The notes under the pieces are model-generated. The model was not told where the DNA came from and searched no databases. It saw nothing but the letters and a program-made list of their open reading frames with translations. A stretch of 64,000 nucleotides of DNA from JBCDLI01 sp038745535 (GTDB taxonomy: Bacteria > Pseudomonadota > Alphaproteobacteria > Rhizobiales > Rhizobiaceae): positions 107,012-171,011 of the forward strand of contig JBCDLI010000001.1 of NCBI GenBank assembly GCA_038745535.1, written 5' to 3'. Made by a program: the position numbers and the translations under genes. Below, in pieces: positions 9,331 through 18,153 of the stretch (within the stretch, counting starts at the first letter, position 1; each line of letters begins with the position of its first letter).

Positions 9331-10011
9331 TTATTCCGCGGCGACTGGTAATGGCTGGTAGCCGGAAAGCAGACGCTCTCGGAGACGTGCAAACTTATCG
9401 CGATTTCTAAAAGCGTTCAGCCTCGGCAATAGCGAATGGACCGGAATGAGGACCTTCTCGCCATAGCCATCCACGCATACCCATTGCGGCCCGCCGGGGC
9501 GACACCGAGTGAAAAGATAGTTTTTCGGGCTGGTATCACTGATAACCACATTGAACGCTTCGCACTGCGCCTGGAAACGATCAAACGCTTCAATGTGAGC
9601 GCCGGTAACGGCCTTGGCTTTGATCAGCTGACGCATCGTTGGTGCGGCATCGCCATTTTCGTCCATGATTTTTTCAACGACTAGGCCAATGCCATTTGTC
9701 GTTTCGCATAGTCCGCGGATGTGAGCGACCGGCATCGTTTTATGTGCGCGGGCAGCTTCGCTATGGTGAAGCCGAAAGTACTCCGAAACCTCCAACAGAA
9801 ACATGCGGTAGGGACCGTGCCGTCGAAGCTTCTTGATGAAATTGTTCCGTGAGAAATTTCCCTGTTCGTCCAAGCGATTTCGACGGATCACTTTCACCAG
9901 ACAGTCGGGATATTCGGGCACCTCAAACACGGCACGAAATCCGCCATTTGCCAGCGGTTTATGCTTGCTTAGGTCAATTATATAGCTCGGATTGTGGATG
10001 ATGCCGTGCAT
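9331..10011 (-). CDS. YrbL-family (PhoP network) kinase-like protein
   Basis: 226 residues from the ATG at 10011, which has AGGGG eight bases upstream; an upstream TTG would add 18 residues. The protein resembles YrbL: a glycine-rich KPLANGGFRAVFEVPE loop, CLVKVIRR with a candidate ATP-binding Lys, and ISDTSPKNYLF, which recalls the HxDxxxxN catalytic loop of protein kinases. YrbL in enterics is a PhoP/PhoQ target of uncertain role. Here it sits downstream of the glnA terminator, so it is probably expressed separately. Confidence 0.75.
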   Translation of the reverse strand: MHGIIHNPSYIIDLSKHKPLANGGFRAVFEVPEYPDCLVKVIRRNRLDEQGNFSRNNFIKKLRRHGPYRMFLLEVSEYFRLHHSEAARAHKTMPVAHIRGLCETTNGIGLVVEKIMDENGDAAPTMRQLIKAKAVTGAHIEAFDRFQAQCEAFNVVISDTSPKNYLFTRCRPGGPQWVCVDGYGEKVLIPVHSLLPRLNAFRNRDKFARLRERLLSGYQPLPVAAE

Positions 10012-10076
10012 CAATTGTGCCCCTGAAACTGTCACAGAAGTTTCATGAAACGGACACAAAGTCAAAATTAGGCATG

Positions 10077-10108
10077 AAAAAACCCGGGCTGCGCTTGGCA
10101 GCCCGGGT
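10077..10108 (-). terminator. rho-independent terminator of glnBA
   Basis: A perfect stem of 11 bp (ACCCGGGCTGC with its complement) and a 5-base loop is followed, reading on the minus strand, by six T residues. It begins 28 bases after the glnA stop and ends the glnB-glnA unit, insulating the downstream yrbL-like gene. Confidence 0.92.
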
Positions 10109-10135
10109 CGATCTTCGCGAAATCAAATTCGCAAA

Positions 10136-11542
10136 TTACATGGAGTAGTAGAGGTCAAACTCGACCGGATGTGGTGTCATCTCGTAACGCTCATTTTCTT
10201 CCTGCTTGAGCTCCAGATACGCATCGATCTGATCGTCGTCGAATACGCCGCCCGCCTTCAGGAAGTCACGGTCGCCGTCGAGGGCTTCCATAGCTTCACG
10301 CAGCGAACCACAGACGGTAGGGATACCAGCAAGCTCTTCGGCAGGCAGATCGTACAGGTCTTTGTCCATCGGGTCGCCCGGATGGATCTTGTTCTTAACG
10401 CCGTCGAGGCCAGCCATCAGCATGCCAGCGAACATGAGGTACGGGTTGGCCATTGGGTCGCCGAAGCGGACTTCAACGCGCTTACCTTTTGGTGAGCCCG
10501 AGAACGGGATACGGCAAGAAGCGGAGCGGTTACGCGCAGAGTAGGCGAGGAGAACCGGTGCTTCGTAGCCAGGAACCAGACGCTTGTAGGAGTTGGTCGA
10601 TGGGTTTGAAAGCGCGTTTAGTGCTTTAGCGTGCTTGATGATGCCGCCGATGTAGTAGAGGCACGTTTCAGAAAGCCCGGCGTAGCCGTCGCCTGCCATA
10701 AGTGGCTTACCATCGTTCCAAATCGACTGGTGAACGTGCATACCGGTACCGTTATCGCCATAAACTGGCTTCGGCATGAAGGTTGCTGACTTGCCGTAGG
10801 CGTGCGCGACATTGTGGACCACGTACTTATAAAGCTGCACTTCGTCTGCTTTGCGCGTCAGCGTGTTGAAAAGCATCGAAAGCTCGTGCTGAGCAGCCGC
10901 CACTTCGTGGTGGTGCTTTTCGATTGCGACGCCCATTTCCCCCAGGACTGATAGCATTTCCGAACGGATGTCCTGAGCACTATCAACTGGGTTAACTGGG
11001 AAGTAGCCGCCTTTTGTGCGTGGGCGGTGGCCCATATTGCCGGCTTCGTATTCGGAATCAGTATTGATCGGCAGTTCGATAGAGTCGAGTTGGAAGCCGG
11101 TATTATATGGATCGGACGCAAACTTGACGTCGTCAAAGATGAAGAACTCCGGTTCCGGGCCGAAGTAAGCTGCGTCACCAAAACCGCCGGACTTAACGTA
11201 TGCTTCTGCGCGCTTTGCTGTCATGCGTGGATCGCGATTATAGCCGTCGCCCGTCACCGGATCGAGGATGTCGCAGAAAATTGCCATTGTTGATTGCGCG
11301 TAGAACGGATCCATGTGCGCTGTCTCGACGTCTGGCATCAGCGTCATATCAGACTCGTTGATGGCCTTCCAACCGGCGATCGACGAACCGTCAAACATGA
11401 CGCCGTCAGCAAACATGTCTTCGTCGACGACTTCGGTCGCCATCGTGACGTGTTGCATTTTTCCGCGCGGGTCGGAGAAGCGCAAGTCGACGAACTTTAC
11501 GTCGTTGTCCTTAATTTGCTTGAGAATATCTGCTGCACTCAT
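10136..11542 (-). CDS. glnA: glutamine synthetase type I
   Basis: 468 residues from the ATG at 11542, the standard length for GSI-beta. MFDGSSIAGWK near residue 50, the catalytic block around FFGPEPEFFIF, and NPSTNSYKRLVPGYEAPV near 315 are all present. The adenylylation site is Tyr397 in MDKDLYDLPAEE, so the enzyme can be switched off by GlnE. It joins ammonia to glutamate with ATP in the cytoplasm. The first 17 codons of the longer open frame lack conservation and are left out. It lies 72 bases after glnB, and the two form the usual alphaproteobacterial glnBA operon. Confidence 0.98.
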   Translation of the reverse strand: MSAADILKQIKDNDVKFVDLRFSDPRGKMQHVTMATEVVDEDMFADGVMFDGSSIAGWKAINESDMTLMPDVETAHMDPFYAQSTMAIFCDILDPVTGDGYNRDPRMTAKRAEAYVKSGGFGDAAYFGPEPEFFIFDDVKFASDPYNTGFQLDSIELPINTDSEYEAGNMGHRPRTKGGYFPVNPVDSAQDIRSEMLSVLGEMGVAIEKHHHEVAAAQHELSMLFNTLTRKADEVQLYKYVVHNVAHAYGKSATFMPKPVYGDNGTGMHVHQSIWNDGKPLMAGDGYAGLSETCLYYIGGIIKHAKALNALSNPSTNSYKRLVPGYEAPVLLAYSARNRSASCRIPFSGSPKGKRVEVRFGDPMANPYLMFAGMLMAGLDGVKNKIHPGDPMDKDLYDLPAEELAGIPTVCGSLREAMEALDGDRDFLKAGGVFDDDQIDAYLELKQEENERYEMTPHPVEFDLYYSM

Positions 11543-11614
11543 TGTTTGTCCCTTTTTGTTGAGATGCGTGTTTGTAGCGGTCCCCACCGCCACTGATAGG
11601 AATGCTTAAGTCGA

Positions 11615-11953
11615 TTATACCGCGTCTGATCCGGTTTCTCCCGTGCGGATGCGGATGACTTCTTCGATGGAGGAAACGAAAATTTTCCCGTCGCCAATGC
11701 GGCCAGTTTGGGCCGCTCCTTTAATAGCTTCAAGTGCTGCTTCGACAACATCGTCGCCAAGCACGACTTCGATTTTCACCTTAGGAAGAAAGTCAACCAC
11801 ATATTCAGCGCCACGGTATAGTTCCGTGTGCCCCTTCTGTCGGCCAAAGCCCTTGGCTTCGGTGACTGTGATACCCTGAAGTCCAACTTCTTGGAGGGCT
11901 TCCTTGACCTCGTCTAGCTTGAACGGCTTGATGATGGCCTCGATCTTTTTCAT
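11615..11953 (-). CDS. glnB: nitrogen regulatory protein P-II
   Basis: 112 residues, the exact PII length. It begins MKKIEAIIKPFKLDEVKEAL. The T-loop contains the uridylylation residue Tyr51 in ELYRGAEYVVDF. The B- and C-loop segments (AAQTGRIGDGKIFV) bind ATP and 2-oxoglutarate. PII reports nitrogen and carbon status to GlnE and NtrB, and ntrB is also in this window. I use the ATG at 11953; 13 upstream codons in frame are not conserved. A candidate sigma-54 promoter lies 35-50 bases upstream. Confidence 0.97.
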   Translation of the reverse strand: MKKIEAIIKPFKLDEVKEALQEVGLQGITVTEAKGFGRQKGHTELYRGAEYVVDFLPKVKIEVVLGDDVVEAALEAIKGAAQTGRIGDGKIFVSSIEEVIRIRTGETGSDAV

Positions 11954-11987
11954 TTTTGTTCCCTCCGCGTGTGACCGCTGCCTATTA

Positions 11988-12003
11988 TGCATGCATCATG
12001 CCA
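11988..12003 (-). promoter_or_regulatory. candidate sigma-54 (-24/-12) promoter of glnBA
   Basis: Read on the minus strand the site is TGGCATGATGCATGCA. The sigma-54 consensus TGGCACG-N4-TTGCW matches at all but two fixed positions, and the GG and GC pairs are separated by exactly 10 bases. Transcription would begin about 24 bases before the glnB ATG. NtrC-activated sigma-54 promoters in front of glnB are known in rhizobia. I could not identify a convincing NtrC enhancer site, although GCATGC palindromes recur just upstream. Confidence 0.55.
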
Positions 12004-12153
12004 GTATCATACTTGTTGGTTCTGTTGCATGCCACGCATGCGAAATGCCCATATTTAGGTCGCGGCGCTTTTATACTTGTCGCCTTTGTCGCATCAACCA
12101 GCGGATTATGGATGAAATTATGATCAATGCGATTAAAAAAAGGGCACTTTGAC

Positions 12154-13659
12154 ATGGGGCTACCCACGGAACGGCTTTTGACGTGCGCGCAGATGGCTTC
12201 CGCCGACACGCATACCATTCAGTCGGGCTTGTTCACCGGATTTGAGCTTATGCAGCGTGCCGGGGCCGCGATTGTGGATGTGGTACTATGCGATTACGGG
12301 GATGCGCCGAGCGTTGATGTGTTGTGCGGGCCAGGCAACAATGGTGGCGACGGATACGTCGTCGCCAAATTGTTGAGAGAACGCGGCGTTTGCGTTCGCG
12401 TGTGGAAGCTTGGTGATCCGAAGAAAAACACCGATAGCGAGATCGCAGCGTCACAGTGGAGCGGCGAAGCCTGTTCGCTTGACGCGTATCAGCCGACGTC
12501 GGGTGCGCTCACAGTCGATGCTCTATTCGGTGCTGGTTTTCGGGGCGGTTTGCCCGATACGGCAAAACATGCGCTGACAGGAGCCGCAGAAAATGGCCCG
12601 GTCCTCGCCGTTGATCTTCCAAGCGGTGTTAACGGCGACACGGGCGTGGTTGGCGATGCGGTGTCCTGCGCCGCAACCGTTACGTTTTACCGAAAAAAGC
12701 CCGCGCATTGCTTGGCAGAAAGCGCAGCACTTTGCGGTGATATCCATGTTGCCAACATTGGTGTCGTCGCTTCCGTATTTGAGCAGAATAATCCCGAGGC
12801 GATTTATGAGAATTCGCCGTCTTTGTGGCGTGAAGAGCTACCGGTGGTCGGGCGGACTGCTCACAAATACTCACGCGGTCATTCGACTGTGTTCTCCGGT
12901 CCACGGCATGGAACGGGTGCGGCGCGTTTGGCAGCGTTAGCCGGGCAACGGGCAGGCGCAGGTGCGGTCACCCTCCTTGGCTCGGCGTCAGCGATTGACA
13001 TGCAGGCTCATCACGTGACGTCGATTATGCTGAAAAGCTATGAGCGTGGTCTGGGGCGCGACGCGCTTGCGGCACTTAATACGCCTAGCACCGCGATCAT
13101 CGGTCCTGGCTTCAGTGATCCTCAGCAGGCGCGAGATTTAGTTTTGGCACTGCTGGAAAACCCTCCGCCAAGTCTTGCCAATATTGTTCTTGATGCAGAC
13201 GCGCTGACCGCTTTTGAAGATACGCAAGGTGTTTTGTTCGAAGCGATCAAAGGGCGAGCACTGTCAGTTATCATGACGCCGCATGAGGGCGAGTTTCGAC
13301 GGCTTTTCCCCGTTATTGCAGGCGAAGGTGCGCTTGGAAAACACCAGAAGGCTTCGGCGGCTGCGAAAGCGTCTGGTGCGATTGTCGCCTATAAAGGACC
13401 AGACACGATCATTGCATCACCGTCAGGGAAAGCCGTCATCAACACGCACTCTTCGCCCAATCTTGCCACAGCGGGATCAGGCGACGTGCTCGCGGGCATC
13501 ATCGGTTCATTGACCGCACAACAGATGCCTCCGTTTGATGCAGCTTGTGCGGGCGTCTGGTGGCACGGCGAAGCGGGGATCAGGGCAGGGGCGTGCGCGG
13601 TCGCTGAAGATTTGGTGGGTGAGGTGCCCGGAGCGATTTTCGCGGCGAGATCGATGTGA
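12154..13659 (+). CDS. nnr: bifunctional NAD(P)H-hydrate epimerase / ADP-dependent dehydratase
   Basis: 501 residues in two fused parts. The N-terminal YjeF_N epimerase half has CGPGNNGGDGYVVAKLL near residue 57 and AVDLPSGVNGDTG near 150. The C-terminal ribokinase-like dehydratase half has DADALTAF near 348, MTPHEGEF and the phosphate-binding LATAGSGDVLAGIIG near 440. Together they repair hydrated, damaged NADH and NADPH. The ATG at 12154 has AGGG upstream and starts the conserved region; an ATG at 12127 would add nine basic residues. It is divergent from glnB. Confidence 0.95.
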   Translation: MGLPTERLLTCAQMASADTHTIQSGLFTGFELMQRAGAAIVDVVLCDYGDAPSVDVLCGPGNNGGDGYVVAKLLRERGVCVRVWKLGDPKKNTDSEIAASQWSGEACSLDAYQPTSGALTVDALFGAGFRGGLPDTAKHALTGAAENGPVLAVDLPSGVNGDTGVVGDAVSCAATVTFYRKKPAHCLAESAALCGDIHVANIGVVASVFEQNNPEAIYENSPSLWREELPVVGRTAHKYSRGHSTVFSGPRHGTGAARLAALAGQRAGAGAVTLLGSASAIDMQAHHVTSIMLKSYERGLGRDALAALNTPSTAIIGPGFSDPQQARDLVLALLENPPPSLANIVLDADALTAFEDTQGVLFEAIKGRALSVIMTPHEGEFRRLFPVIAGEGALGKHQKASAAAKASGAIVAYKGPDTIIASPSGKAVINTHSSPNLATAGSGDVLAGIIGSLTAQQMPPFDAACAGVWWHGEAGIRAGACAVAEDLVGEVPGAIFAARSM

Positions 13660-13705
13660 CGACGATCCGCTTGTAATTAGTTCATTGATTAGCTAACTTG
13701 TCGGC

Positions 13706-13969
13706 ATGAACACATTCAAAATTCATGAAGCGAAGACTAATCTCTCAAAGTTAATTGCGCGGGTCGAAGCCGGTGAGGAGATTGTAATCGCCCGAGGCGA
13801 CAAACCTGTTGCTACCTTGCAGCCTGTTCGCAGAACGCAAGTGGAAAAGCGAAAACCCGGTGTGTTTAGCCACCTTCGAGGCGCAGTGTCTCCAAATATA
13901 TTTCTTGAACCAACCGATGACGCCGAACTTGCGGCTTGGGAAGGCTCGACCGATTCGTCGTCCAATTAA
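13706..13969 (+). CDS. Phd/YefM-family antitoxin
   Basis: 87 residues. The N-terminal Phd fold is clear: FKIHEAKTNLSKLIARVEAG and EEIVIARGDKPVATL, which pair as a DNA-binding dimer. The variable acidic C-terminus (EPTDDAELAAWEGS) would wrap the toxin. An 8-bp palindrome TTAGCTAA lies at 13689-13696, just before the start codon, and could be the operator for autorepression. The stop TAA shares one base with the toxin ATG, the usual coupling of antitoxin and toxin. Confidence 0.92.
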   Translation: MNTFKIHEAKTNLSKLIARVEAGEEIVIARGDKPVATLQPVRRTQVEKRKPGVFSHLRGAVSPNIFLEPTDDAELAAWEGSTDSSSN

Positions 13970-14352
13970 TGGCTTTCCTAATCGATACCCATGTTTTGGC
14001 TTGGTGGCTGCTTATACCTGATGCTTTGAGCAGCACGGTGATGAGCCTGCTCGAAACAGAAGAAGCTGTATTCGTAAGCGCCATAACTGCCTATGAAATG
14101 GCATACAAGTTTCGGCTGGGGAAATGGAAAGCGATTGAACCCATTACCAGTCAATTCGAAAAGATCATTGAAAGCCAAGGAGTGGAGAGTTTGGCGGTGA
14201 CGTCGAACGACGCTTTACGTGCGGCAATGTTCTCGTCAGACCATCGTGACCCCTTTGATCGTATGATCGCTGCACAAGCGCTTGAAAGAGATTATGCAGT
14301 CGTCACCAAAGATCCCGTAATGGACCAATTTGGGATAAAGACGGTTTGGTGA
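13969..14352 (+). CDS. vapC: VapC-family PIN-domain toxin
   Basis: 127 residues. The PIN acidic residues are in place: Asp in FLIDTHVLAWWL (near residue 6), Glu in SAITAYEMAYKF (near 43) and the Asp pair in HRDPFDRMIAAQAL (near 98-101). These coordinate the metal of a ribonuclease that cleaves RNA, in many family members tRNA. I chose the ATG at 13969, which overlaps the antitoxin stop by one base. The pair is wedged between nnr and uvrA, and only three bases separate it from the uvrA stop. It looks intact and functional. Confidence 0.92.
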   Translation: MAFLIDTHVLAWWLLIPDALSSTVMSLLETEEAVFVSAITAYEMAYKFRLGKWKAIEPITSQFEKIIESQGVESLAVTSNDALRAAMFSSDHRDPFDRMIAAQALERDYAVVTKDPVMDQFGIKTVW

Positions 14353-14355
14353 ACA

Positions 14356-17277
14356 TTACTCCGCTGCTTCTACACGCCTGACAGGTCTACGCTTTAACAG
14401 CTCCTTCAAGAACTGACCCGTGTAACTCCGCTCAACTTCCGCGATTTGTTCGGGCGTCCCTTCGGCGACGATTTCGCCACCGCCATCGCCGCCCTCAGGG
14501 CCGAGATCGATCACCCAATCAGCCGTTTTGATGACTTCCAGATTGTGCTCAATCACGGCGACGGTGTTACCGGTATCAACAAGCTCGTGGAGCACGTCGA
14601 GCAGCTTAGCTACATCATGGAAATGCAGGCCGGTCGTCGGCTCATCAAGAATATAGAGGGTCCGGCCCGTGGCGCGCTTGGAGAGTTCCTTGGCAAGCTT
14701 AATGCGTTGGGCTTCTCCGCCGGAAAGCGTCGTCGCCTGCTGGCCGATCTTGATGTAGGAAAGCCCGACGCGATTTAGTGTCACCAGCTTATCGCGAACT
14801 GCTGGCACAGCTGCGAAAAACTCCACGCCTTCCTCCACGGTCATCTCCAGGACGTCGGAAATTGACTTTCCCTTGAAGGTCACGTCGAGTGTTTCGCGAT
14901 TATACCGCTTACCGCCGCACACATCGCAAGTAACGTACACGTCTGGCAAAAAGTGCATTTCGATTTTGATGACGCCGTCACCCTGGCAGGCTTCGCAGCG
15001 CCCGCCTTTGACGTTGAACGAAAAGCGACCGGGCTGGTAACCGCGGGCTTTTGCTTCGGGCAATTGTGCGAACCACTCGCGGATTGGCGTAAACGCACCT
15101 GTGTAGGTCGCAGGGTTTGAGCGCGGTGTACGCCCGATTGGCGATTGGTCGATATCGATGACTTTATCGATATGTTCGAAGCCGAGGATCTGGTCATGTT
15201 CTGCGGGTGCCTCGCGAGCGCCATTGATGCGTCGTGCAGCGGCTTTGTACAGCGTTTCGATGAGGAACGTGGATTTGCCGCCGCCAGAAACACCGGTGAC
15301 GCAGGTGAATGTGCCAAGTGGTATGGAAGCCGAGACGTTCTGCAGATTGTTACCGCTCGCGCCTTTGACCGTGAGCATGCGCTTCTTGTTTCGTTTTCTG
15401 CGCTCTGCAGGCACTTCGACATTCAGCTCGCCGGAAAGATATTTACCGGTCAGCGAATTGGGGTTGGCCATGATTTCAGGTGGTGTTCCCGATGCAATGA
15501 CCTTGCCGCCATGGACGCCGGCTTCGGGCCCGATATCGACGACGTAGTCCGCGGTCAGCACCGCGTCCTCATCGTGCTCAACGACGATGACCGTGTTGCC
15601 GAGATCGCGGAGATGCCGGAGTGTTTCCAGCAGCCGCGCATTATCGCGCTGGTGCAGTCCGATGGATGGTTCATCAAGCACGTAGAGCACGCCTGTGAGG
15701 CCGGAACCAATCTGCGATGCGAGGCGAATACGCTGGCTCTCCCCGCCCGAAAGCGTGCCCGAGTTTCGCGATAGCGTGAGGTAATCGAGGCCAACATCGT
15801 TGAGGAAGCGGAGGCGGTCGAGAATTTCCTTCAGGATGCGGACCGCGATCTGGTTCTGCTTTTCGGTGAGGTGGTCGGGTAGGTCCGTCGCCCATGCCAG
15901 AGCCTTCCGGATCGACATTTCGGTCACTTCGCCGATGTGAAGCCCGTTGATTTTTACCGCCAGCGCTTCTGGGCGCAGACGATAGCCGCCGCAAGCGGGG
16001 CAGGCGTTGGATGCCATGTAGCGCTCTATGTCTTCGCGCATCCACGCGCTATCGGTCTCGCGCCAGCGGCGTTCCAGATTGCCGATGACGCCTTCAAAGG
16101 TCTTCTTGGTTTTATAGGTGCGCAGGCCGTCATCGTAGCGGAATTCAATCTCCTGCTTGCCCGTGCCGTAAAGGATGGCATCGCGGCTTTCGTCGCCGAG
16201 GTCTGCCCAGGCGTCCGACATTTTGAAGCCGTAGGCGCGACCGACTGCTTCCAGCGTTTGCGTGTAGTAAGGCGAGGGGTTTGAAGATTTGGACCAAGGC
16301 GCAATAGCACCGCCACGCAGGGTTAATCCCGGATCGGGAACGACTAGATTAGGGTCCACGCCCTGTTGGGTTCCCAACCCATCGCAAGCCGGACACGCGC
16401 CGGAGGGATTGTTGAATGAGAAAAGCCGCGGTTCGATTTCTGGAATGGTGAAACCCGACACCGGGCAGGCGAATTTTTCTGAAAAGATAATTCGCTCATG
16501 CGTTTCGTTTTTCGATTTGTTAGCGCCTTTGGTGTCGCTTTCGGCCCGCGCCTTATCCGCAAATTCGGCAATGGCGAGGCCGTCTGCCAGCCGCAAACAC
16601 TGTTCTAGCGAATCCGCCAAACGGGCGCTGATGTCCTCGCGTACCACCACTCGGTCGACGACCACGTCGATGTCGTGTTTGAGCTTTTTATTGAGCGCTG
16701 GCGCGTCGGCTATCTCATGAAAATCGCCATCTATTTTGACGCGTTGGAAACCCTTTTTCATGAGTTCTGCGAGTTCTTTGCGATACTCGCCCTTACGGCC
16801 GCGGACGATGGGCGCAAGGATATAAAGCCGTGTGCCTTCCTCCAGCGCTAGCACGCGGTCCACCATCTGGCTCACGGTTTGGCTTTCGATCGGCAGGCCC
16901 GTCGCAGGCGAATACGGCACCCCAACGCGGGCATAGAGCAGACGAAGGTAGTCGTAGATTTCGGTGACGGTGGCGACGGTGGAGCGCGGGTTCTTGCTGG
17001 TCGTCTTTTGCTCAATCGATATTGCCGGCGATAGCCCTTCGATGGCGTCAACGTCCGGCTTCTGCATCATTTCCAAAAACTGGCGTGCATAGGCAGACAG
17101 GCTCTCCACGTAGCGGCGCTGACCCTCGGCGTAGATGGTGTCAAATGCCAGCGAGGACTTCCCTGAACCCGATAGGCCCGTCATCACGATCAGCTTATCG
17201 CGGGGGAGATCGAGGTCGACATTCTTCAAATTGTGCTCGCGTGCGCCGCGCACGGTTATCATTTTGGCGTCTGCCAT
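14356..17277 (-). CDS. uvrA: excinuclease ABC subunit A
   Basis: 973 residues. It has two ABC ATPase modules: Walker A GLSGSGKSSLAFDT near residue 35 and GVSGGGKSTFLIETL near 640, with signature motifs LSGGESQRIRLA and LSGGEAQRIKLA. Zinc-finger cysteines are in CPACDGLGTQQG and in the CEACQGDG/CDVCGGKR pair. UvrA2 scans DNA for bulky lesions and loads UvrB. The ATG at 17277 has GGAG five bases upstream; two in-frame GTG codons directly before it are less likely starts. It is divergent from ssb across a region with two SOS boxes. Confidence 0.98.
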   Translation of the reverse strand: MADAKMITVRGAREHNLKNVDLDLPRDKLIVMTGLSGSGKSSLAFDTIYAEGQRRYVESLSAYARQFLEMMQKPDVDAIEGLSPAISIEQKTTSKNPRSTVATVTEIYDYLRLLYARVGVPYSPATGLPIESQTVSQMVDRVLALEEGTRLYILAPIVRGRKGEYRKELAELMKKGFQRVKIDGDFHEIADAPALNKKLKHDIDVVVDRVVVREDISARLADSLEQCLRLADGLAIAEFADKARAESDTKGANKSKNETHERIIFSEKFACPVSGFTIPEIEPRLFSFNNPSGACPACDGLGTQQGVDPNLVVPDPGLTLRGGAIAPWSKSSNPSPYYTQTLEAVGRAYGFKMSDAWADLGDESRDAILYGTGKQEIEFRYDDGLRTYKTKKTFEGVIGNLERRWRETDSAWMREDIERYMASNACPACGGYRLRPEALAVKINGLHIGEVTEMSIRKALAWATDLPDHLTEKQNQIAVRILKEILDRLRFLNDVGLDYLTLSRNSGTLSGGESQRIRLASQIGSGLTGVLYVLDEPSIGLHQRDNARLLETLRHLRDLGNTVIVVEHDEDAVLTADYVVDIGPEAGVHGGKVIASGTPPEIMANPNSLTGKYLSGELNVEVPAERRKRNKKRMLTVKGASGNNLQNVSASIPLGTFTCVTGVSGGGKSTFLIETLYKAAARRINGAREAPAEHDQILGFEHIDKVIDIDQSPIGRTPRSNPATYTGAFTPIREWFAQLPEAKARGYQPGRFSFNVKGGRCEACQGDGVIKIEMHFLPDVYVTCDVCGGKRYNRETLDVTFKGKSISDVLEMTVEEGVEFFAAVPAVRDKLVTLNRVGLSYIKIGQQATTLSGGEAQRIKLAKELSKRATGRTLYILDEPTTGLHFHDVAKLLDVLHELVDTGNTVAVIEHNLEVIKTADWVIDLGPEGGDGGGEIVAEGTPEQIAEVERSYTGQFLKELLKRRPVRRVEAAE

Positions 17278-17408
17278 CACCACTCCACTGACTTACGCTT
17301 CGATGAATACCCAAAAGACGACGTAACGTTCGCCTTTGTTGGGCCTCGGATGTTGATTTAGCCGTGTCGTAAAATTTGTCGAGCGCTGAAAACACTCTTG
17401 ACAAAATA

Positions 17409-17423
17409 GAACATATATAGAAC
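17409..17423. promoter_or_regulatory. SOS (LexA) box 1
   Basis: Exact GAAC-N7-GAAC direct repeat, with spacer ATATATA. This is the alphaproteobacterial LexA recognition motif (GTTC-N7-GTTC on the other strand), unlike the enteric CTGT-N8-ACAG palindrome. It lies 132 bases before uvrA. Confidence 0.85.
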
Positions 17424-17429
17424 TTATGA

Positions 17430-17444
17430 GAACAAGGCAGGAAC
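17430..17444. promoter_or_regulatory. SOS (LexA) box 2
   Basis: A second exact GAAC-N7-GAAC repeat, with spacer AAGGCAG, starts six bases after the first box. The two boxes make an array of four GAAC half-sites. It would allow cooperative or two-promoter repression of uvrA and ssb. Confidence 0.8.
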
Positions 17445-17608
17445 TAGCGGGTGCTTGGCGTGGGTAAAACAATACATGACTGTATGCAGCGCTCGTTTCG
17501 CGAAGCAGGCGCCGATAATACACAGCTTTGTTCTGTGGATAGCGGCTGCTTCCATAGCTTTGCCCAGAACTCCCTCATATCGTCTGGCGATGAGTGTGGA
17601 GTGAAGTG

Positions 17609-18130
17609 ATGGCAGGCAGTGTAAACAAAGTCATTTTGGTCGGGAATTTGGGTGCCGACCCGGACGTGCGGCGTCTAAATTCAGGCGATCCAGTTGTGAA
17701 TTTGAGTATCGCAACGAGTGAACAGTGGCGCGACAAGGCCTCCGGTGATCGTCGGGAACGAACTGAATGGCACCGCGTTGTCGTGTTCAATGATCAGCTG
17801 GCGAAAGTCGCCGAGAACTACCTGAAAAAAGGCTCGAAAGTGTACATCGAGGGTCAGTTACAAACGCGGAAATGGTCCGATCAAAACGGCCAAGAGCGGT
17901 ACACAACTGAGATCGTCATTCAGCGTTTCCGCGGGGAACTGCAGATGCTCGATTCACGCGGCGAGGGTGATCGCGGCGGCTATCAAGCCATGGGCGATCA
18001 GGGTCGGCAATCTGTCGGCCAGACTGCGGGTGGTATGAATTCAGGTGGTATGAGCTCCGGCGGTATGGGTTCGAGCAACTCACCATCCAGCAATTTCTCA
18101 CGCGATTTGGATGATGAAATTCCATTTTGA
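17609..18130 (+). CDS. ssb: single-stranded DNA-binding protein
   Basis: 173 residues from the ATG at 17609, preceded by GGAG. The OB-fold starts MAGSVNKVILVGNLGADPDV and includes the EWHRVVVFNDQLAKVAENYL segment. The glycine/methionine-rich linker repeats SGGM. The acidic tip DLDDEIPF is the docking peptide for recombination and repair partners. SSB coats single-stranded DNA in replication and repair. The divergent position next to uvrA with shared SOS boxes suggests damage induction. Confidence 0.98.
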   Translation: MAGSVNKVILVGNLGADPDVRRLNSGDPVVNLSIATSEQWRDKASGDRRERTEWHRVVVFNDQLAKVAENYLKKGSKVYIEGQLQTRKWSDQNGQERYTTEIVIQRFRGELQMLDSRGEGDRGGYQAMGDQGRQSVGQTAGGMNSGGMSSGGMGSSNSPSSNFSRDLDDEIPF

Positions 18131-18153
18131 TCAGATTACGGAAGGCTAGGGCA

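Larger units (their letters stand above)
17284..17608. other. divergent uvrA-ssb regulatory region
   Basis: This 325-base gap holds no convincing gene. It carries two SOS boxes (17409-17444), a TTGACA hexamer at 17398-17403 that may be a -35 element, and a 14-base imperfect palindrome ATACA-N4-TGTAT at 17472-17485. The arrangement fits two divergent promoters under one damage-responsive repressor. Confidence 0.7.

Noticed and set aside
17472..17485. ATACA-N4-TGTAT dyad as an enteric-type LexA box
   Set aside because: The spacing and core do not match CTGT-N8-ACAG, and two exact alphaproteobacterial boxes lie nearby.
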